Shown in pieces: positions 9,254 to 17,977 of a stretch of 64,000 nucleotides of DNA. Source of the DNA: DASVUS01 sp036388675 (GTDB lineage Bacteria > Armatimonadota > Abditibacteriia > Abditibacteriales > Abditibacteriaceae); the NCBI GenBank assembly GCA_036388675.1, contig DASVRI010000033.1:124001-188000 (forward strand), written 5' to 3'. Position 1 is the first letter of the stretch. Each line of letters opens with the position of its first letter. Under the pieces are notes generated by a model. That model saw only the letters and a list, made by a program, of their open reading frames with translations. It ran no database searches and had not been told where the DNA came from. Position numbers and translations under genes: made by a program.

Positions 9254-11017
9254 GTGAAAACCCCAATGTCCCTGCGTTTCTGTCTGCTCCTTGTCGTGAC
9301 CTGCTTCTTTGCGAGTACTCAGCCTGCGCGTGCGGAAGTCATTCGTTCTTTTGATGCCGAGGTGCGACTTAACAAAGATACGTCGATGGATGTCAGCGAA
9401 ACCATTGTCATGGATTTTCAGGGTTCGCAGCGGCACGGCATTTACCGCAAAATTCCCGTGACATATAAGCGCTATGGCGGCAAGTACTCGATTTACCTCA
9501 AGTTGCTCGCAGTGACCGACGAAAAAGGCACAACCCAACCCTACACCACATCGCGCAACTGGGGCGACTTCGAAATTAAAATCGGCGACCCCGATAAAAC
9601 CATCAGCGGCGCGCACACCTATCGCATTCGTTATCTTGTACGGCGCACGGTCAACTTCTTCAACAAGGCGCCGGAGGTGTACTGGAACGTCACCGGCAAC
9701 GATTGGCCTTTTGCCATGCAGCGCGTGAGTGCGCACTTCTATGCGCCGCCCGGAGTGACTGTCAATCGCATCAAGACCGCATCTTTTGTGGGGCCGCCCG
9801 GTTCCACAACGCCGGGAGGTGTTCAGCGCGAGGCGAACAGCGTTTTATTTTTCACCAAAAACCTGCCTGCGGGCGATGGCCTCACATTTGTCGCCGGTTT
9901 GCCTGCCGGTTCCGTGGTGCCGCCCACAGCGTTGCAAAACGCGCTGTGGTTCCTGGCCGACTGGTGGCCGCTCATCTTGTTCCCGCTGTTAACGCTGAGT
10001 TTCATTCTCGCGCGCTACCTTTCCACGGGACGTGATGTTGACCGTGGCCTGGCAATTAGCGTCGAGTGGAACCCGCCCAAGAACCTGACGCCTGCTGAAG
10101 TGGGCACACTGGTCGACGAGCGCTGCGATATGGCCGACATCGTATCCACGCTGGTCGATTTGGCGGCGCGCGGTTACCTCACGATTGAGGAACTGGAAAC
10201 GACCAAATTCTTATTTTTCTCCAGCAAGGATTACCGCTTTGTCCGACGCCAGGTCGACCACGACATTGCCGCCGAGCCGCTTCTGCTACACGAAAAGAAG
10301 TTTCTGGAAGGTTTGTTCGGCAGCGCTTCATACAACGCCTCAGGCACCACCAGCGTAACCTTATCGAGTTTGAAGAACAAGTTCTATGCGCATTTGCCCG
10401 AAATCCGTAGCGCCATTTACGAGTCGCTGACCAAGAAAAACTTATTTGTCAGCAACCCCGACACAACACGAAAAGCCTACACCACAGTAGGCATCATTAT
10501 GATCGTGCTCGGCTTTACTGGCGGCATCTTCGGCATGGGTTTGGGCATGATTCCCTACGGCATCGGCGTCGCGCTGTCCGGGCTGATTGTGCTGGCGTCG
10601 GCACGCGCCATGCCGGCCAAAACGGCAACCGGCTCGCGTGCCCTGCGCGAATGTCGCGGTTTTCAACGCTTTGTGCAGATGGCCGAAAAAGACCGCATCC
10701 GCGTACTCGCACAGAATGATCCCACGATTTTCGGGCGTCTTTTGCCGTATGCCATGGTGCTCGGTGTGGCCGATCAGTGGGCCGATGCTTTTCGCGATTT
10801 GCTCACGCAGCCGCCCGATTGGTATGTAGGGCCAGGTTACGGTTACGGCCATCCATTTTCGTCACACGCCTTTGTCAACGATCTGGGCAGCGGCATGAAC
10901 TCGATGGGCAGCACGTTTTCATCGGCGCCATCTTCAAGCGGCGGTAGTGGCGGCAGTGGTTTCTCCGGCGGTGGCAGCGGCGGAGGTTTCGGTGGCGGCG
11001 GCGGCGGCTCGTGGTAA
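9254..11017 (+). CDS. DUF2207 domain membrane protein
   Basis: This 587-residue protein has a signal peptide (residues 1 to about 28, ending ARA). A DUF2207 ectodomain follows (about 30-215, with the typical VSETIVMDFQG and HGIYRKIPV segments), then a transmembrane segment near 228-252. A cytoplasmic region resembles the winged-helix-like part of the family, and a second hydrophobic hairpin lies near 410-455. The C-terminal tail is nearly pure Gly/Ser ending in a tryptophan, a known trait of this family. The function is unknown; members co-occur with LemA, as here. The GTG start at 9254 follows a TATAAT without a leader. A perfect hairpin terminator follows 30 bp after the stop. Confidence 0.9.
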   Translation: MKTPMSLRFCLLLVVTCFFASTQPARAEVIRSFDAEVRLNKDTSMDVSETIVMDFQGSQRHGIYRKIPVTYKRYGGKYSIYLKLLAVTDEKGTTQPYTTSRNWGDFEIKIGDPDKTISGAHTYRIRYLVRRTVNFFNKAPEVYWNVTGNDWPFAMQRVSAHFYAPPGVTVNRIKTASFVGPPGSTTPGGVQREANSVLFFTKNLPAGDGLTFVAGLPAGSVVPPTALQNALWFLADWWPLILFPLLTLSFILARYLSTGRDVDRGLAISVEWNPPKNLTPAEVGTLVDERCDMADIVSTLVDLAARGYLTIEELETTKFLFFSSKDYRFVRRQVDHDIAAEPLLLHEKKFLEGLFGSASYNASGTTSVTLSSLKNKFYAHLPEIRSAIYESLTKKNLFVSNPDTTRKAYTTVGIIMIVLGFTGGIFGMGLGMIPYGIGVALSGLIVLASARAMPAKTATGSRALRECRGFQRFVQMAEKDRIRVLAQNDPTIFGRLLPYAMVLGVADQWADAFRDLLTQPPDWYVGPGYGYGHPFSSHAFVNDLGSGMNSMGSTFSSAPSSSGGSGGSGFSGGGSGGGFGGGGGGSW

Positions 11018-11047
11018 GCGGCGGCTTGTGGTAAGCAGCACAAACAG

Positions 11048-11078
11048 AAAGGGCACCACAAAGATTGTGGTGCCCTTT
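11048..11078. terminator. Bidirectional terminator
   Basis: A 13-bp perfect stem (11048-11060 with 11066-11078) has a five-base loop, a run of A on the left arm and a run of T on the right arm, so it can act on either strand. It separates the convergent DUF2207 and TlpA-like genes. Confidence 0.85.
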
Positions 11079-11096
11079 TCCGAGTACTCAATGGCT

Positions 11097-11657
11097 TTAC
11101 AACAGCGGCTTCAGCATTTTGCTGAATTCGGCGTAGCTTTTCTCGGGGAATACAACCTTCACCAGCTTTCCACTGCGGTTATAGATGTAGGTGCGCGGCA
11201 AGCCGAAGGCTGTTTTTAGCTTCGGATCGAACTGCGGAATGAACTGAAAAACGTCGCCCTGAATGATGTAACTCGGCGAAGTCACGCGCTGCTGCTTGAG
11301 AAACGGCACCACTTTGCCCGCACGGTCTTTCGCCTCATCACCGGACACGAAGAGAACTGTAACGCCCTGTTTGGCGTAGTTCTTCTGCAACTTCACCAAA
11401 TCGGGAAATTCCTTGCGGCAACCAACGCACCATGTCGCCCAGAAGTTCACCAGAACGACCTTGCCGCGACGTGCCGCAATCGCTTTCTTCAACGACGCAG
11501 CCGAAACCGGATACACCGCCGGTGCCGTGGCCTTGACGGCAGTTGGTTTGGCAACAACCCTGTGCGTGCCGACAGCGCTCACGCTGAGAGTAGCCAGTGT
11601 CAGCAACGCGCCGGCGTGCCACATCCGCTTACCAATAGAAGTCATGCGAGTACTCAA
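11097..11657 (-). CDS. TlpA-like periplasmic thioredoxin
   Basis: This is a secreted thioredoxin-fold protein of 186 residues. An N-terminal signal sequence (hydrophobic about 14-32) is followed by FWATWCVGCRKEFPDL; the WCxxC redox motif lies at about residues 75-79. A TlpA/ResA-type core and a cis-proline-like LPRTYIYN segment follow. It is expected to reduce disulfides or act in thiol-disulfide exchange outside the cytoplasm, for example in cytochrome c maturation. The first ATG (11657) overlaps a GAGTACTC palindrome (codons 1-4); an alternative ATG is four codons downstream at 11645. It lies just downstream of the peroxiredoxin-fusion gene on the same strand, so the two are probably co-transcribed and functionally linked. 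Confidence 0.88.
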   Translation of the reverse strand: MSTRMTSIGKRMWHAGALLTLATLSVSAVGTHRVVAKPTAVKATAPAVYPVSAASLKKAIAARRGKVVLVNFWATWCVGCRKEFPDLVKLQKNYAKQGVTVLFVSGDEAKDRAGKVVPFLKQQRVTSPSYIIQGDVFQFIPQFDPKLKTAFGLPRTYIYNRSGKLVKVVFPEKSYAEFSKMLKPLL

Positions 11658-11668
11658 ATCCCCTGTCC

Positions 11669-12829
11669 TTATGCATCAACGCGCTTAATCGAACAACCGA
11701 ATGCGACAGTCTCTTTCTCCCCAACGGTGCGACCGGCCAGCACGCTATCGAGCGCGGCTTGCAAGTCGCGCGTTTTGACTTCGGCCTGTCTCAGGCTGTT
11801 GTCGATGCGGCCATGGTAGCGAAGCACGCCTTTCCCATCAATAACATAGGCTTCGGGTGTCACTTGCGCCTCAAAGCGGTCGGCGATGACGTTGCCGGTA
11901 TCCTTCAAAACGGGAAACGGGAAACTATGTTCCTTAGCGTGTGCTCCAATGCGCTCGGGAGCTTCGGCTTTGTTGGAGTTGATGCCGACAAAGCGAACGC
12001 CGCGTGCGCTGTATGTCTTGGCCAGGTTCACCATGCGCTCGTTGTAGCCGTTGGAAATCGGGCACTGCACCGAAACGAAAATTAGCACGGTGGCTTTGTT
12101 GCCGTTGGCATCCCAGTCGCCAACGCTGGTTTTCTTGCCGTCATAGTTGGCCAGCGAAAACGAAGCCACAGGCTTGTCGATTTGCACTTTGGCCGGTGGC
12201 GTGGTCTGCGCCGCCGCACGCGTTTGCACCTGGAGAGTGGACTTCAAGGAGTCGAGTTGTGCCAGCAAATCTTTCGCGTGCGTCAGCGGCTTCACGTTCT
12301 GGTCGACCGCAGCGATGGTGCCATCCGGCGCAATAATAAACGTGACGCGACGCGCCAGGCCATTGTTGCCGAGTACTCCGTAGCTCTGCGAAACGCTCTT
12401 GCCGACATCGGCCAGCATCGGATATTTGATGCCTTCTTTGTCACAGAACTGCTTTTTAGAATTGACATCCTGCACCGAAACACCGAAAACTTGCACGCCG
12501 CGCTTCTTGAACTCATCGAGCGCGCCGGTGAGTCCGCGTGCTTCCAGCGAGCAACCAGCCGTCATGTCAGCGGGGTAAAAGGCCAGGACAACCGTCTTGC
12601 CCTTAAGCTCGGACAAACGATGCGTTTTGTTGTCCTGGTCGGGCAATGTAAATGCAGGCGCAGCTTTTCCAAGAGCGCTCGCCAGGTTCAGAGCAGTCGT
12701 GCTTTGCGTAGTGGACGATGCAGCGGCAGCGGGTGCGGCTTGCGTGTTGTCGCTGTAGGCACGACTTGCGCAGCCAAGTCCGGCAGCCGTCAGTCCGACC
12801 AGGCACAACAAAGGAAGCGAAAGTTTCAT
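11669..12829 (-). CDS. Exported fusion of a Bcp-type peroxiredoxin and a second redoxin domain
   Basis: Two thioredoxin-fold domains are fused behind a signal peptide ending around a Cys (GLGCAS), possibly a lipoprotein. Domain one (about 45-190) is AhpC/TSA-like, with the peroxidatic cysteine in the segment DMTAGCSLEARG near residue 92. Domain two (about 215-380) is a redoxin with a single cysteine in QCPISNGYNERM near 254, of the type seen in thiol-disulfide proteins carrying SxQCPxSN. The likely job is extracytoplasmic peroxide removal, recycled by the TlpA-like protein encoded 11 bp downstream. I chose the ATG at 12829 over 12847 because ggagaa lies at proper spacing before it. The tandem fusion is uncommon. 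Confidence 0.82.
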   Translation of the reverse strand: MKLSLPLLCLVGLTAAGLGCASRAYSDNTQAAPAAAASSTTQSTTALNLASALGKAAPAFTLPDQDNKTHRLSELKGKTVVLAFYPADMTAGCSLEARGLTGALDEFKKRGVQVFGVSVQDVNSKKQFCDKEGIKYPMLADVGKSVSQSYGVLGNNGLARRVTFIIAPDGTIAAVDQNVKPLTHAKDLLAQLDSLKSTLQVQTRAAAQTTPPAKVQIDKPVASFSLANYDGKKTSVGDWDANGNKATVLIFVSVQCPISNGYNERMVNLAKTYSARGVRFVGINSNKAEAPERIGAHAKEHSFPFPVLKDTGNVIADRFEAQVTPEAYVIDGKGVLRYHGRIDNSLRQAEVKTRDLQAALDSVLAGRTVGEKETVAFGCSIKRVDA

Positions 12830-12945
12830 GGGTGTCTTCTCCGGCAATGGCGTTCGTTTCCAGCCTCGACGCCGTGAGTTTGGGAGCGTTCCGTAACAAA
12901 CAAGTATTCCGTGTCAAAACATCACCGAGAAGATTGAGAATTACC

Positions 12946-13854
12946 ATGCTTTCACAGACTAATTTTTGGCCGCCGCGCAATTTTGGGGCGATTGATGCGG
13001 AACTCGCGCAGTGGGAAACAGCGCAGTTCGTTGTGGTTCCGGTGCCGTATGACGCCACCACGACCTGGCGCGGCGGCACGCGCGAAGGCCCGGCCTCCAT
13101 CATCGACGCTTCGATGAATATGGAGCTTTTCGACGTGGAACTACAACGTGAGATTTGCGATGTCGGCATCCACACGACTGATGAAGTTGAACCCGTGGCG
13201 CGCAACCCTGAGTCGATGGCGGTGCGCGTGACTGAAGTCATCGGCGAGATTCTGTTTTCAGGCAAAACGCCGGTCATGCTGGGCGGCGAGCATTCGCTGA
13301 CCTTCGGTGCCGTTTGCGCCGCGCTCAAGCTCGATTTGCAGGGGCCGCTCTCGGTTTTGCAACTCGATGCGCACACCGACTTGCGCGAAAGCTATGCCCT
13401 GACGCGCTGGGGTCACGGCAACGTCGCGCGGCGCATGAGCGAATTGCCCGGAGTGCAGATTACACAGGTCGGCTTGCGCTCCACTTCGCAGGACGAGTAC
13501 TCGAATGTGCCGCCGAACGTCACGCAGTTCTGGTGTGAGGACGTGCTGCACGATTTTGATGGCTCTGTCGAAAAGATTCTTGCCACGCTGGGGCCGGATG
13601 TCTATCTCACGTTCGATGTCGATGTGTGCGATCCGTCCTGGGTTCCCGATACAGGCACGCCGGAACCGGGCGGCCTGGGTTTTTACCAGGTGCGCGACTT
13701 GCTGCGCGCCGTGGCGACGCAGCGCAACATCGTGGCGATGGACTGTGTCGAACTCATCGGCGGGCACGCAGCATCGGCCTTTGCCGTGGCGCGCCTGCTT
13801 TATAAGACGATGGGCTACATTGCAACGGCTCGCGAAAACGGCAACCGAGGCTGA
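12946..13854 (+). CDS. speB: Agmatinase / ureohydrolase
   Basis: This 302-residue member of the arginase-agmatinase family uses a binuclear manganese centre to hydrolyse a guanidino group, giving putrescine and urea from agmatine. Metal-ligand motifs are visible: GGEHS (about 112-116), DAHTD (about 141-145) and DVDVCDPSW (about 223-231), with the downstream TGTPEPGG block that distinguishes agmatinase-like members. The ATG at 12946 fits the family N-terminus; the open frame extends upstream but without homology. Together with the deoxyhypusine-synthase-like gene at 4843-6201 it suggests polyamine metabolism. Substrate choice between agmatine and other guanidino compounds cannot be settled by eye. 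Confidence 0.88.
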   Translation: MLSQTNFWPPRNFGAIDAELAQWETAQFVVVPVPYDATTTWRGGTREGPASIIDASMNMELFDVELQREICDVGIHTTDEVEPVARNPESMAVRVTEVIGEILFSGKTPVMLGGEHSLTFGAVCAALKLDLQGPLSVLQLDAHTDLRESYALTRWGHGNVARRMSELPGVQITQVGLRSTSQDEYSNVPPNVTQFWCEDVLHDFDGSVEKILATLGPDVYLTFDVDVCDPSWVPDTGTPEPGGLGFYQVRDLLRAVATQRNIVAMDCVELIGGHAASAFAVARLLYKTMGYIATARENGNRG

Positions 13855-13886
13855 TGCCGCGGCCATCAATTGCGCGCCAATGAACC

Positions 13887-14096
13887 GTGGGCCGGGTTGT
13901 TCGTCCATCGGCACGCTTTGCCGTTGTGCAACCACCGGTTGTGATTGCACAGGTTGTGGAACCACAGGAAGGCGACACTTGCGCGACATTGGCAAAGTGT
14001 TGTCTTTAACGCATACTTCGAGTGCCGGAACTCACGCTGCAAATGTGAACTCCGGCGCGAAGCGTGTGCCGATTCCCGGCTCCGCTGCCATGCACA
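13887..14096 (+). pseudogene. Possible frameshifted LysM-like remnant
   Basis: A short frame starting at a GTG (13887) reads VVEPQEGDTCATLAK, which matches the first half of a LysM peptidoglycan-binding motif, and then stops at 14007. In another frame the DNA continues as AANVNSGAKRVPIPGSA, which looks like the second half of LysM ending in the usual IPG. A single frameshift would join them. There is no good start or ribosome-binding site. This is a tentative reading of the 260-bp gap between agmatinase and the DUF547 gene; it could be chance. Confidence 0.25.
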
Positions 14097-14117
14097 CGTC
14101 TTCGAGGAGAAGCAATT

Positions 14118-15050
14118 ATGAAACGCACTGCAGTCATTCTTTCTTTAGCGGGCCTGAGTACTCTGGCCGCATTCACAGCTCATCCTGCCGCCGCACAAAA
14201 CACCGGAGCCGCTGCAACCGGCGCCGCTGCAACCGGCGCCGCTGTAACCAGCACCGCAAGCACGGTCGCGACCAAGGAATACGGACAAGGAATCATCTTT
14301 CCGCATTATCTTCTCGACCGCGCCCTGGAACCCAACGTCGATAAGTCGGGCCGCGTCAACTACGTGGCGCTCAAAGGCGATAAGAACCTGGACGAGTACT
14401 TGCAGGCTGTCGCTACCGCCGATTTGAGCAAGTTTCCCACTTTGCCAGGCGCTCCCAAGCCGGACGATAAGGACGCAAAGCCGACCGAAAACCGCAATCC
14501 CGAGATGGTGTTCTGGATCAACGCGTACAACGCGCATATTCTCAGGACGCTGGCGAATGCCTATCCCATCAGCAGCCCGGACGAAGTCAAAGATCTCGAT
14601 ACTGCCAAGGTTCACCGCGTTGCGGGCGAGAACTGGAGCCTGCGCGACATGCGCCGGAAAATCGCGAGCTTTGATCCGCGCGCGCTGTTCACGCTGACTA
14701 ACGGCACTTTGGGCGGCCCGCTGCTGCAACCCATCGCATACCGCTTTACCGGCATCGATCAGCAGTTGGAAAACGCCGTACAAACGTTCGTGGATGATCC
14801 GCGCAACGTGGAACTTCTGCGCATGAACAACAGAGTTACGTTGAACTCCTATTTCAACGAGTTCAACGAGGCATTTGCACCTAATACCGATCCGAAAAGG
14901 ATGGTGGGTGTGCGTTTTCTGCTCTCGTCCTATTCGCGGCGTCGCGGCGAACGGGCCTACTTCACCACCAACGACTACTCGATTGACACCAAAAAAAGCG
15001 ATCGAACACTCAACATCAAATCCAGTGACGTGGCCGTTACCGGCAGCTAG
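14118..15050 (+). CDS. Secreted DUF547 protein
   Basis: This protein of 310 residues has a clear signal peptide (cleavage after AAA near residue 23) and a low-complexity TGAAA repeat region. A DUF547 domain follows (about 60-290), marked by VNYVAL, the segment MVFWINAYNAHILRTLA, and the later PRALFTLTNGTLGGPLL (equivalent of the family's P-R-hFALvcgs block). DUF547 has a papain-like/transglutaminase-related fold in some predictions, but no function is established. The ATG at 14118 is chosen because gaggagaag precedes it; the frame is open further upstream. A GAGTACTC copy lies within the signal-peptide codons. It lies between agmatinase and pyruvate kinase on the same strand. Confidence 0.85.
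   Translation: MKRTAVILSLAGLSTLAAFTAHPAAAQNTGAAATGAAATGAAVTSTASTVATKEYGQGIIFPHYLLDRALEPNVDKSGRVNYVALKGDKNLDEYLQAVATADLSKFPTLPGAPKPDDKDAKPTENRNPEMVFWINAYNAHILRTLANAYPISSPDEVKDLDTAKVHRVAGENWSLRDMRRKIASFDPRALFTLTNGTLGGPLLQPIAYRFTGIDQQLENAVQTFVDDPRNVELLRMNNRVTLNSYFNEFNEAFAPNTDPKRMVGVRFLLSSYSRRRGERAYFTTNDYSIDTKKSDRTLNIKSSDVAVTGS
14202..14246 (+). repeat. 15-bp tandem repeat, three copies
   Basis: Three near-identical 15-base units (accggagccgctgca type) encode the TGAAA repeats just after the signal peptide of the DUF547 protein. The repeat length keeps frame, so copy-number change would only lengthen a linker. Confidence 0.8.
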
Positions 15051-15163
15051 CATTCCGACTTTTTGAGATGAGTACTCGATAGCGGGTGCTCATCTCAGAG
15101 TTCCAACGGGCGCAGCGCATTTGCCGATCCTCGCATCCTGATTCTTGCTCGCGGATCACGATT

Positions 15164-16600
15164 ATGAACAGACGCGCCAAAATCATCTGCACCCTTGGGC
15201 CGGCTTCCCGCAGCACGGCCATAATGCGCTCCATGATCCTCAACGGCATGGACACCGTGCGCTTCAACTTTTCACACGGCGGCCCCGGCATTCAGGCGGA
15301 ACACGTAGCCGACCTGCGCAAAGTGAGTGCTGAACTCGGCCAGCCGGTGGCCATCCTGCAAGATTTGCAGGGCCCAAAGATTCGCACCGGCCCCATTGCG
15401 TCCAGCGTCGTTACGCTTCAGGAGGGACAAAGATTCGCTCTGACCACGCGCTCGGTGCCCGGCGATGAGACCGCTGTTTCCACCACGTATGGCGCCCTGC
15501 CGCGCGACTGCCGCCGTGGTGACACCATTCTGCTCGATGACGGTAACATCGCGCTGCAAGTTGAAGACGTGACCGATACGGATGTCGTCTGCGTCGTGAC
15601 CGATGGAGGCGACTTGAAGCCCAATAAAGGCATCAATTTGCCCGGAGTTCATGTGTCGGCGCCCGCACTTTCGGAAAAAGACCGGCACGATGTTGAATGG
15701 GGAATTGCTAATGGCCTCGATTATGTGGCGCTCTCTTTCGTGCGTCAGGCCGATGAAGTACACGAACTGAAAGAAATTATTCGCTCGCGTGGTTCGTCGA
15801 TGCAGGTTATCGCCAAGCTGGAAAAGCCCGAAGCTATCGACAACCTGCAAGAGATCATCGCCGCGTCCGATGGCGTGATGGTGGCACGCGGCGATCTCGG
15901 CGTGGAAATGCCGCCCGAAGAAGTGCCTTTGCTGCAAAAGCGCATCATCAAAAGCGCCAACGACAGCGGCAAGATCGTTATCACGGCAACGCAGATGCTG
16001 GAATCGATGACCTACACGCAACGTCCCACGCGCGCCGAGGCGAGCGACGTGGCCAACGCCGTGCTGGACGGCACCGATGCCCTGATGCTTTCCGGTGAGA
16101 CCGCCTCCGGCGCCTATCCGTTGCAGGCGTTGCAGATGATGTCGCGCATCATTGAGGAAGTGGAAGATTCCACCGATGACGGCTGGTCGCACGCGCGTCG
16201 GCTGCGCCGCAATGAGGTAACGGAGTTTTCCCCGGCGATTTGCGAGGCAGCGGCTCATGCTGCCGCCGTGCTGAATGCCAAAGCCATCGCCTGCTTCACC
16301 GAAACGGGCAGCACGGCGCGGCTGCTTTCCAAGTTTCGTCCGCCGGTGCCGATTATCGCCTGCACCCCGCAAGAGAGCGTAGCACGCCAACTCAAGTTGT
16401 GCTGGGGCGTTCGTCCCTACCTCATCGCACGCAGCGCCACAACCGACGCGATGCTGGAATGCACCGACGCCTCCTTGGTAAAATCAGGTGATGTCACGCC
16501 GGGCGACATTGTGGTCGTCACCATGGGCGCTCCGGTTGCGCTGCATGGTTCGACGAACCTGATGAAACTGCATCGAATCGGAGAGCCGCACATTCGTTAG
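15164..16600 (+). CDS. pyk: Pyruvate kinase
   Basis: Catalyses the last step of glycolysis, phosphoenolpyruvate plus ADP to pyruvate plus ATP. The 478-residue product begins with the typical RRAKIICTLGPASRS. It contains MDTVRFNFSHG, the beta-barrel B domain, the signature IAKLEKPEAIDNLQEI with the catalytic lysine, MVARGDLGVE (Mg-binding), and ATQMLESMTYTQRPTRAEASDVANAVLDG. The C-terminal regulatory domain is present. The ATG at 15164 gives the normal family N-terminus; the frame is open for 26 codons further up without homology, and no strong ribosome-binding site is visible. A GAGTACTC copy lies 87 bp upstream in the intergenic region. Confidence 0.96.
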   Translation: MNRRAKIICTLGPASRSTAIMRSMILNGMDTVRFNFSHGGPGIQAEHVADLRKVSAELGQPVAILQDLQGPKIRTGPIASSVVTLQEGQRFALTTRSVPGDETAVSTTYGALPRDCRRGDTILLDDGNIALQVEDVTDTDVVCVVTDGGDLKPNKGINLPGVHVSAPALSEKDRHDVEWGIANGLDYVALSFVRQADEVHELKEIIRSRGSSMQVIAKLEKPEAIDNLQEIIAASDGVMVARGDLGVEMPPEEVPLLQKRIIKSANDSGKIVITATQMLESMTYTQRPTRAEASDVANAVLDGTDALMLSGETASGAYPLQALQMMSRIIEEVEDSTDDGWSHARRLRRNEVTEFSPAICEAAAHAAAVLNAKAIACFTETGSTARLLSKFRPPVPIIACTPQESVARQLKLCWGVRPYLIARSATTDAMLECTDASLVKSGDVTPGDIVVVTMGAPVALHGSTNLMKLHRIGEPHIR

Positions 16601-16901
16601 CCAAAGCCCCTGGTAAATGACATTTAACTCTGCCTGCTACCCTTGGCGAGTACTCATTTTAAATAGATCAATTGTTTTGCACAATGAGTGGTTAGACTGG
16701 CAGCATTTGCGGGTAAACTAACGCTTGGATATGGCAACGGCGCTGCTGCATTTGTTAATAGGCCGCTTGTCGTGTTATAGTTAGGACATCACCACCAAAT
16801 CTCAGCGGCACAACATCAATCATTCATTCTTCATTTGTGAAAATCTACGCCGAGATTGTGGGTGAGGCCATAGCTTCATACTTATTTATACGGATGGAAC
16901 T
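16601..16901. other. Intergenic region upstream of the zinc-ribbon membrane protein
   Basis: This 300-bp stretch has no gene. It is more AT-rich than its surroundings and contains one GAGTACTC copy (16648-16655). Some TA-rich hexamers (tatagt near 16775) could be a -10 element, but I cannot pair them with a convincing -35. Confidence 0.4.
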
Positions 16902-17642
16902 GTGAATCAAAAGAAATGCCCCAAATGCGGTGAGAACAACCCCGTAGAAGCCGTCATGTGCTGGGCCTGCTACACGCCGTTGTCCGGCAGTGCAGCGGCA
17001 GGCGCCGGTACGGCTGCGGGTGGGCCACCTGCCTCGGCAGCGCGTGGCGGCGACGGAGAAAAGAAGGCAGTTGCACCCTGGCAGATCGGCGTCATAGCCG
17101 CTGCCCTGCTCGTCTTGGGTGGAGCAGGCTTCATGTCGATGCGAGGTAGCACGAGCGGCCCAATCTACGGCGGCGAAGCAGGTAACACCATCTTCGAGCC
17201 GCCCCCGCCGATATTTCAGGGGCCTAGCATGGGCGGCGGAGGTGCACCTGCGCCCCCTCCTCCCGCAATCACTCAGCAGACAGGAGGACAACCAGTTGCC
17301 CCCTACACCGTCACGACACCGCCTAACCCCAATTCGCCAATCGGCACGGTTGGCCTTGTGCCTAAACAGCAAGTAGACCCACAGGGGGCGGCGACGCTGG
17401 CAGCCACGTACGGCCAGAGGCTAAACGGTAAATGGAAGAATTTGCATATTTACGTTTTTAGCGATGTTTCGGCAGCTCGTAGCTTCAACTCAGTCGTCCG
17501 AGGCAATGGTGGAAGACCATTGAGCGGCCAGGACTACCAGCAACTCAGTGGTGTTTGGGCACAAACTTTAGCAAGAGTTGAGATCATGGGCGGTAGACGA
17601 GCAGTCCGCTATCCCCAGACAAATCCGCGTGGATGGTGGTAA
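16902..17642 (+). CDS. Zinc-ribbon membrane protein of unknown function
   Basis: The N-terminus is a short zinc ribbon with CPKC (Cys6, Cys9) and CWAC (Cys20, Cys23). A Gly/Ala linker and one transmembrane segment (about residues 61-81) follow, then a long Pro/Gly/Gln-rich extracytoplasmic region. The C-terminal domain (about 165-246) is mixed alpha/beta with the segment WKNLHIYVFSDVSAARSFNSVV. The layout, a cytoplasmic zinc ribbon fused by one helix to an outer domain, is common in poorly characterised sensor-like proteins. The start is the GTG at 16902, which keeps both Cys pairs; tgg-rich sequence precedes it but the ribosome-binding site is weak. A giant hairpin follows downstream. No family name is offered. 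Confidence 0.7.
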   Translation: MNQKKCPKCGENNPVEAVMCWACYTPLSGSAAAGAGTAAGGPPASAARGGDGEKKAVAPWQIGVIAAALLVLGGAGFMSMRGSTSGPIYGGEAGNTIFEPPPPIFQGPSMGGGGAPAPPPPAITQQTGGQPVAPYTVTTPPNPNSPIGTVGLVPKQQVDPQGAATLAATYGQRLNGKWKNLHIYVFSDVSAARSFNSVVRGNGGRPLSGQDYQQLSGVWAQTLARVEIMGGRRAVRYPQTNPRGWW

Positions 17643-17743
17643 TAGAAACGACTCGTGCTGCTTAGATTTTGTTAACAGCCTGCAAACTGTGAGACAGCAG
17701 GCAACGCATCTAAGCAGCAGACCAATCGACGCGAATTCGCACA

Positions 17744-17815
17744 AGACAACGGAACAAACACCAAGAGCGACCTTCTCAAACGAGAAGGTCGCTCTTGGTG
17801 TTTGTTCCGTTGTCT
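17744..17815. terminator. 72-bp hairpin with a 34-bp perfect stem
   Basis: Arms 17744-17777 and 17782-17815 are exact complements around the four-base loop aaac. It lies between the convergent zinc-ribbon and prepilin-like genes and could end transcription from both sides. The stem is far longer than a normal intrinsic terminator and would form a cruciform or an RNase III-type double strand. Confidence 0.75.
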
Positions 17816-17977
17816 GCTGTCTTGCAAGCTGGTGCGAACAGGCACTGTCATCCAGAGCACAACGCAGGTGTTCGCTCGAAAAGCAAGATGCTTTTCGTTG
17901 CGTTCAGGGAAGCTTCGCACGCTCATGGACTGGGACGGGCGATTACTCCCTTTCGCCAGGCTGCGGCCAGGCTGCGA
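17816..17977. other. Non-coding stretch after the giant hairpin
   Basis: About 160 bp between the hairpin and the end of the prepilin-like gene. I see no gene and no further clear secondary structure beyond a short aaaagcaagatgcttttc hairpin near 17878. Confidence 0.4.
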
